Assembly: GCA_026129745.1 (NCBI GenBank)
Contig: JAHCHL010000001.1
Location: 268,992 to 332,991 of the forward strand
Source: Fimbriimonadales bacterium
Lineage (GTDB): Bacteria; Armatimonadota; Fimbriimonadia; Fimbriimonadales; ATM1
Reading direction: 5' to 3'
DNA: 64,000 nt
Every line of letters starts with the position of its first letter. Position 1 is the stretch's first letter. Positions 63,691 through 64,000 of this stretch are shown piece after piece. Both the position numbers and the translations under genes were made by a program. The notes under the pieces were generated by a model. The model worked only from the letters and a program-made list of their open reading frames with translations. It had not been told where the DNA came from and did not search any database.

Positions 63691-64000
63691 GGCCCAGACT
63701 CTATCCACAGTTGACCGCAACAATGTGCGGGCTGGTTGACGTTTCTTTCTGTTTTAGCTCGACATCTGGTGCATACGGTTGTTAGCTCGTCACTTTGCAT
63801 TCGCTGATTTGCTGTCGATTTGAACTTGGATTGTTAACGCGTCACCGCCGTCACCGATAACACTGCAATTTTGGGGATATGGGTTTTTGGTGTTGGTTGG
63901 GGGGTTTTGGGGTGTTTTCAATTGCTGGCGTTCACGTGGTTTAAGGCCTTTTGTTCGTGAATTGTCAACTGGGATTGTGGGTTTTAGGCCGGGGTAGGCG
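63691..64000. other. 310-base right end without a gene
   Basis: No coding frame of note. It contains CTATCCACAG near 63704, one mismatch from a DnaA box, and a G-rich stretch (63871-63917) with runs of GGGG, GGG, GGGGGG and GGGG that could form a G-quadruplex on the plus strand. It probably continues to a gene beyond the edge. Confidence 0.5.

Noticed and set aside
63700..63710. A replication origin at the right end.
   Set aside because: Only a single near-match to a DnaA box is present, with no AT-rich unwinding region or dnaA/dnaN neighbour.

Overview
The window is a bacterial chromosome segment of roughly 50-55% GC. Most genes have Shine-Dalgarno sites, and a sizeable minority look leaderless. 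Six secreted proteins end in a PEP-CTERM sorting tail with an Arg-rich terminus. There is also a 16S rRNA gene with no 23S gene beside it, a tricorn-type protease and the TatC translocase subunit. This mix suggests a deep-branching diderm such as Armatimonadota (Fimbriimonadia-like). That placement is an inference from gene style, not from a 16S comparison.

Layout. 1-8770 holds housekeeping genes: gatB, a frameshifted outer-membrane-type protein, a DUF885 peptidase-like protein, an isolated nuoF, a zinc-ribbon protein, a Tat-exported superoxide dismutase, a TetR regulator with a candidate operator, and a glycine C-acetyltransferase-like enzyme. 8778-10965 is a minus-strand operon: thioredoxin-like protein, type IV pilin-like protein, a 12-cysteine exported protein and a membrane-anchored protein. 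11220-13400 carries an ACT protein, a PhyH oxygenase and a lipoprotein. 14111-19494 is a compact four-gene cassette (NurA nuclease, HerA ATPase, TGT-like base exchanger, DUF6884) with its own promoter and a terminator. It abuts the 3' end of a lone 16S rRNA gene (19585-21095, minus). 21350-31710 contains a secreted protein, radA, a run of PEP-CTERM genes each closed by its own hairpin, and a tricorn-like protease. 31779-43170 is a long minus-strand block: helicase, tatC, methyltransferase, OsmC, PilZ, TPR proteins, a degenerate phosphoesterase-like protein, holB and a c-di-AMP receptor. 43231-44716 is a second operon resembling the one at 8778. 44901-54366 includes membrane proteins, a repeat-propeller/dockerin protein, tmk, a SpoIIIAA/R3H ATPase, an HtrA protease and the riboflavin genes ribH and ribBA. 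54489-63690 contains a thioester-type PEP-CTERM protein, an esterase, a DUF4139-like protein, pcm, pilC, a sigma factor fused to a degenerate GGDEF domain, an OsmC/Ohr protein and thyX.

The most notable systems are these. (1) The sigma-GGDEF fusion at 60966, next to a type IV pilus/T2SS platform gene, hints at nucleotide- or partner-controlled transcription. (2) The NurA-HerA-TGT-DUF6884 cassette looks like a DNA-modification-linked defence or processing system. (3) Two separate operons each encode a pilin-like protein and a 12-cysteine exported protein. In both, a dinucleotide repeat sits where the -35 element should be, and the pilin gene starts with TTG inside a TTGA overlap.

Limits. All calls come from reading the sequence, and no database or structure search was possible. 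No tRNA gene, CRISPR array, insertion sequence or integrase was recognised.
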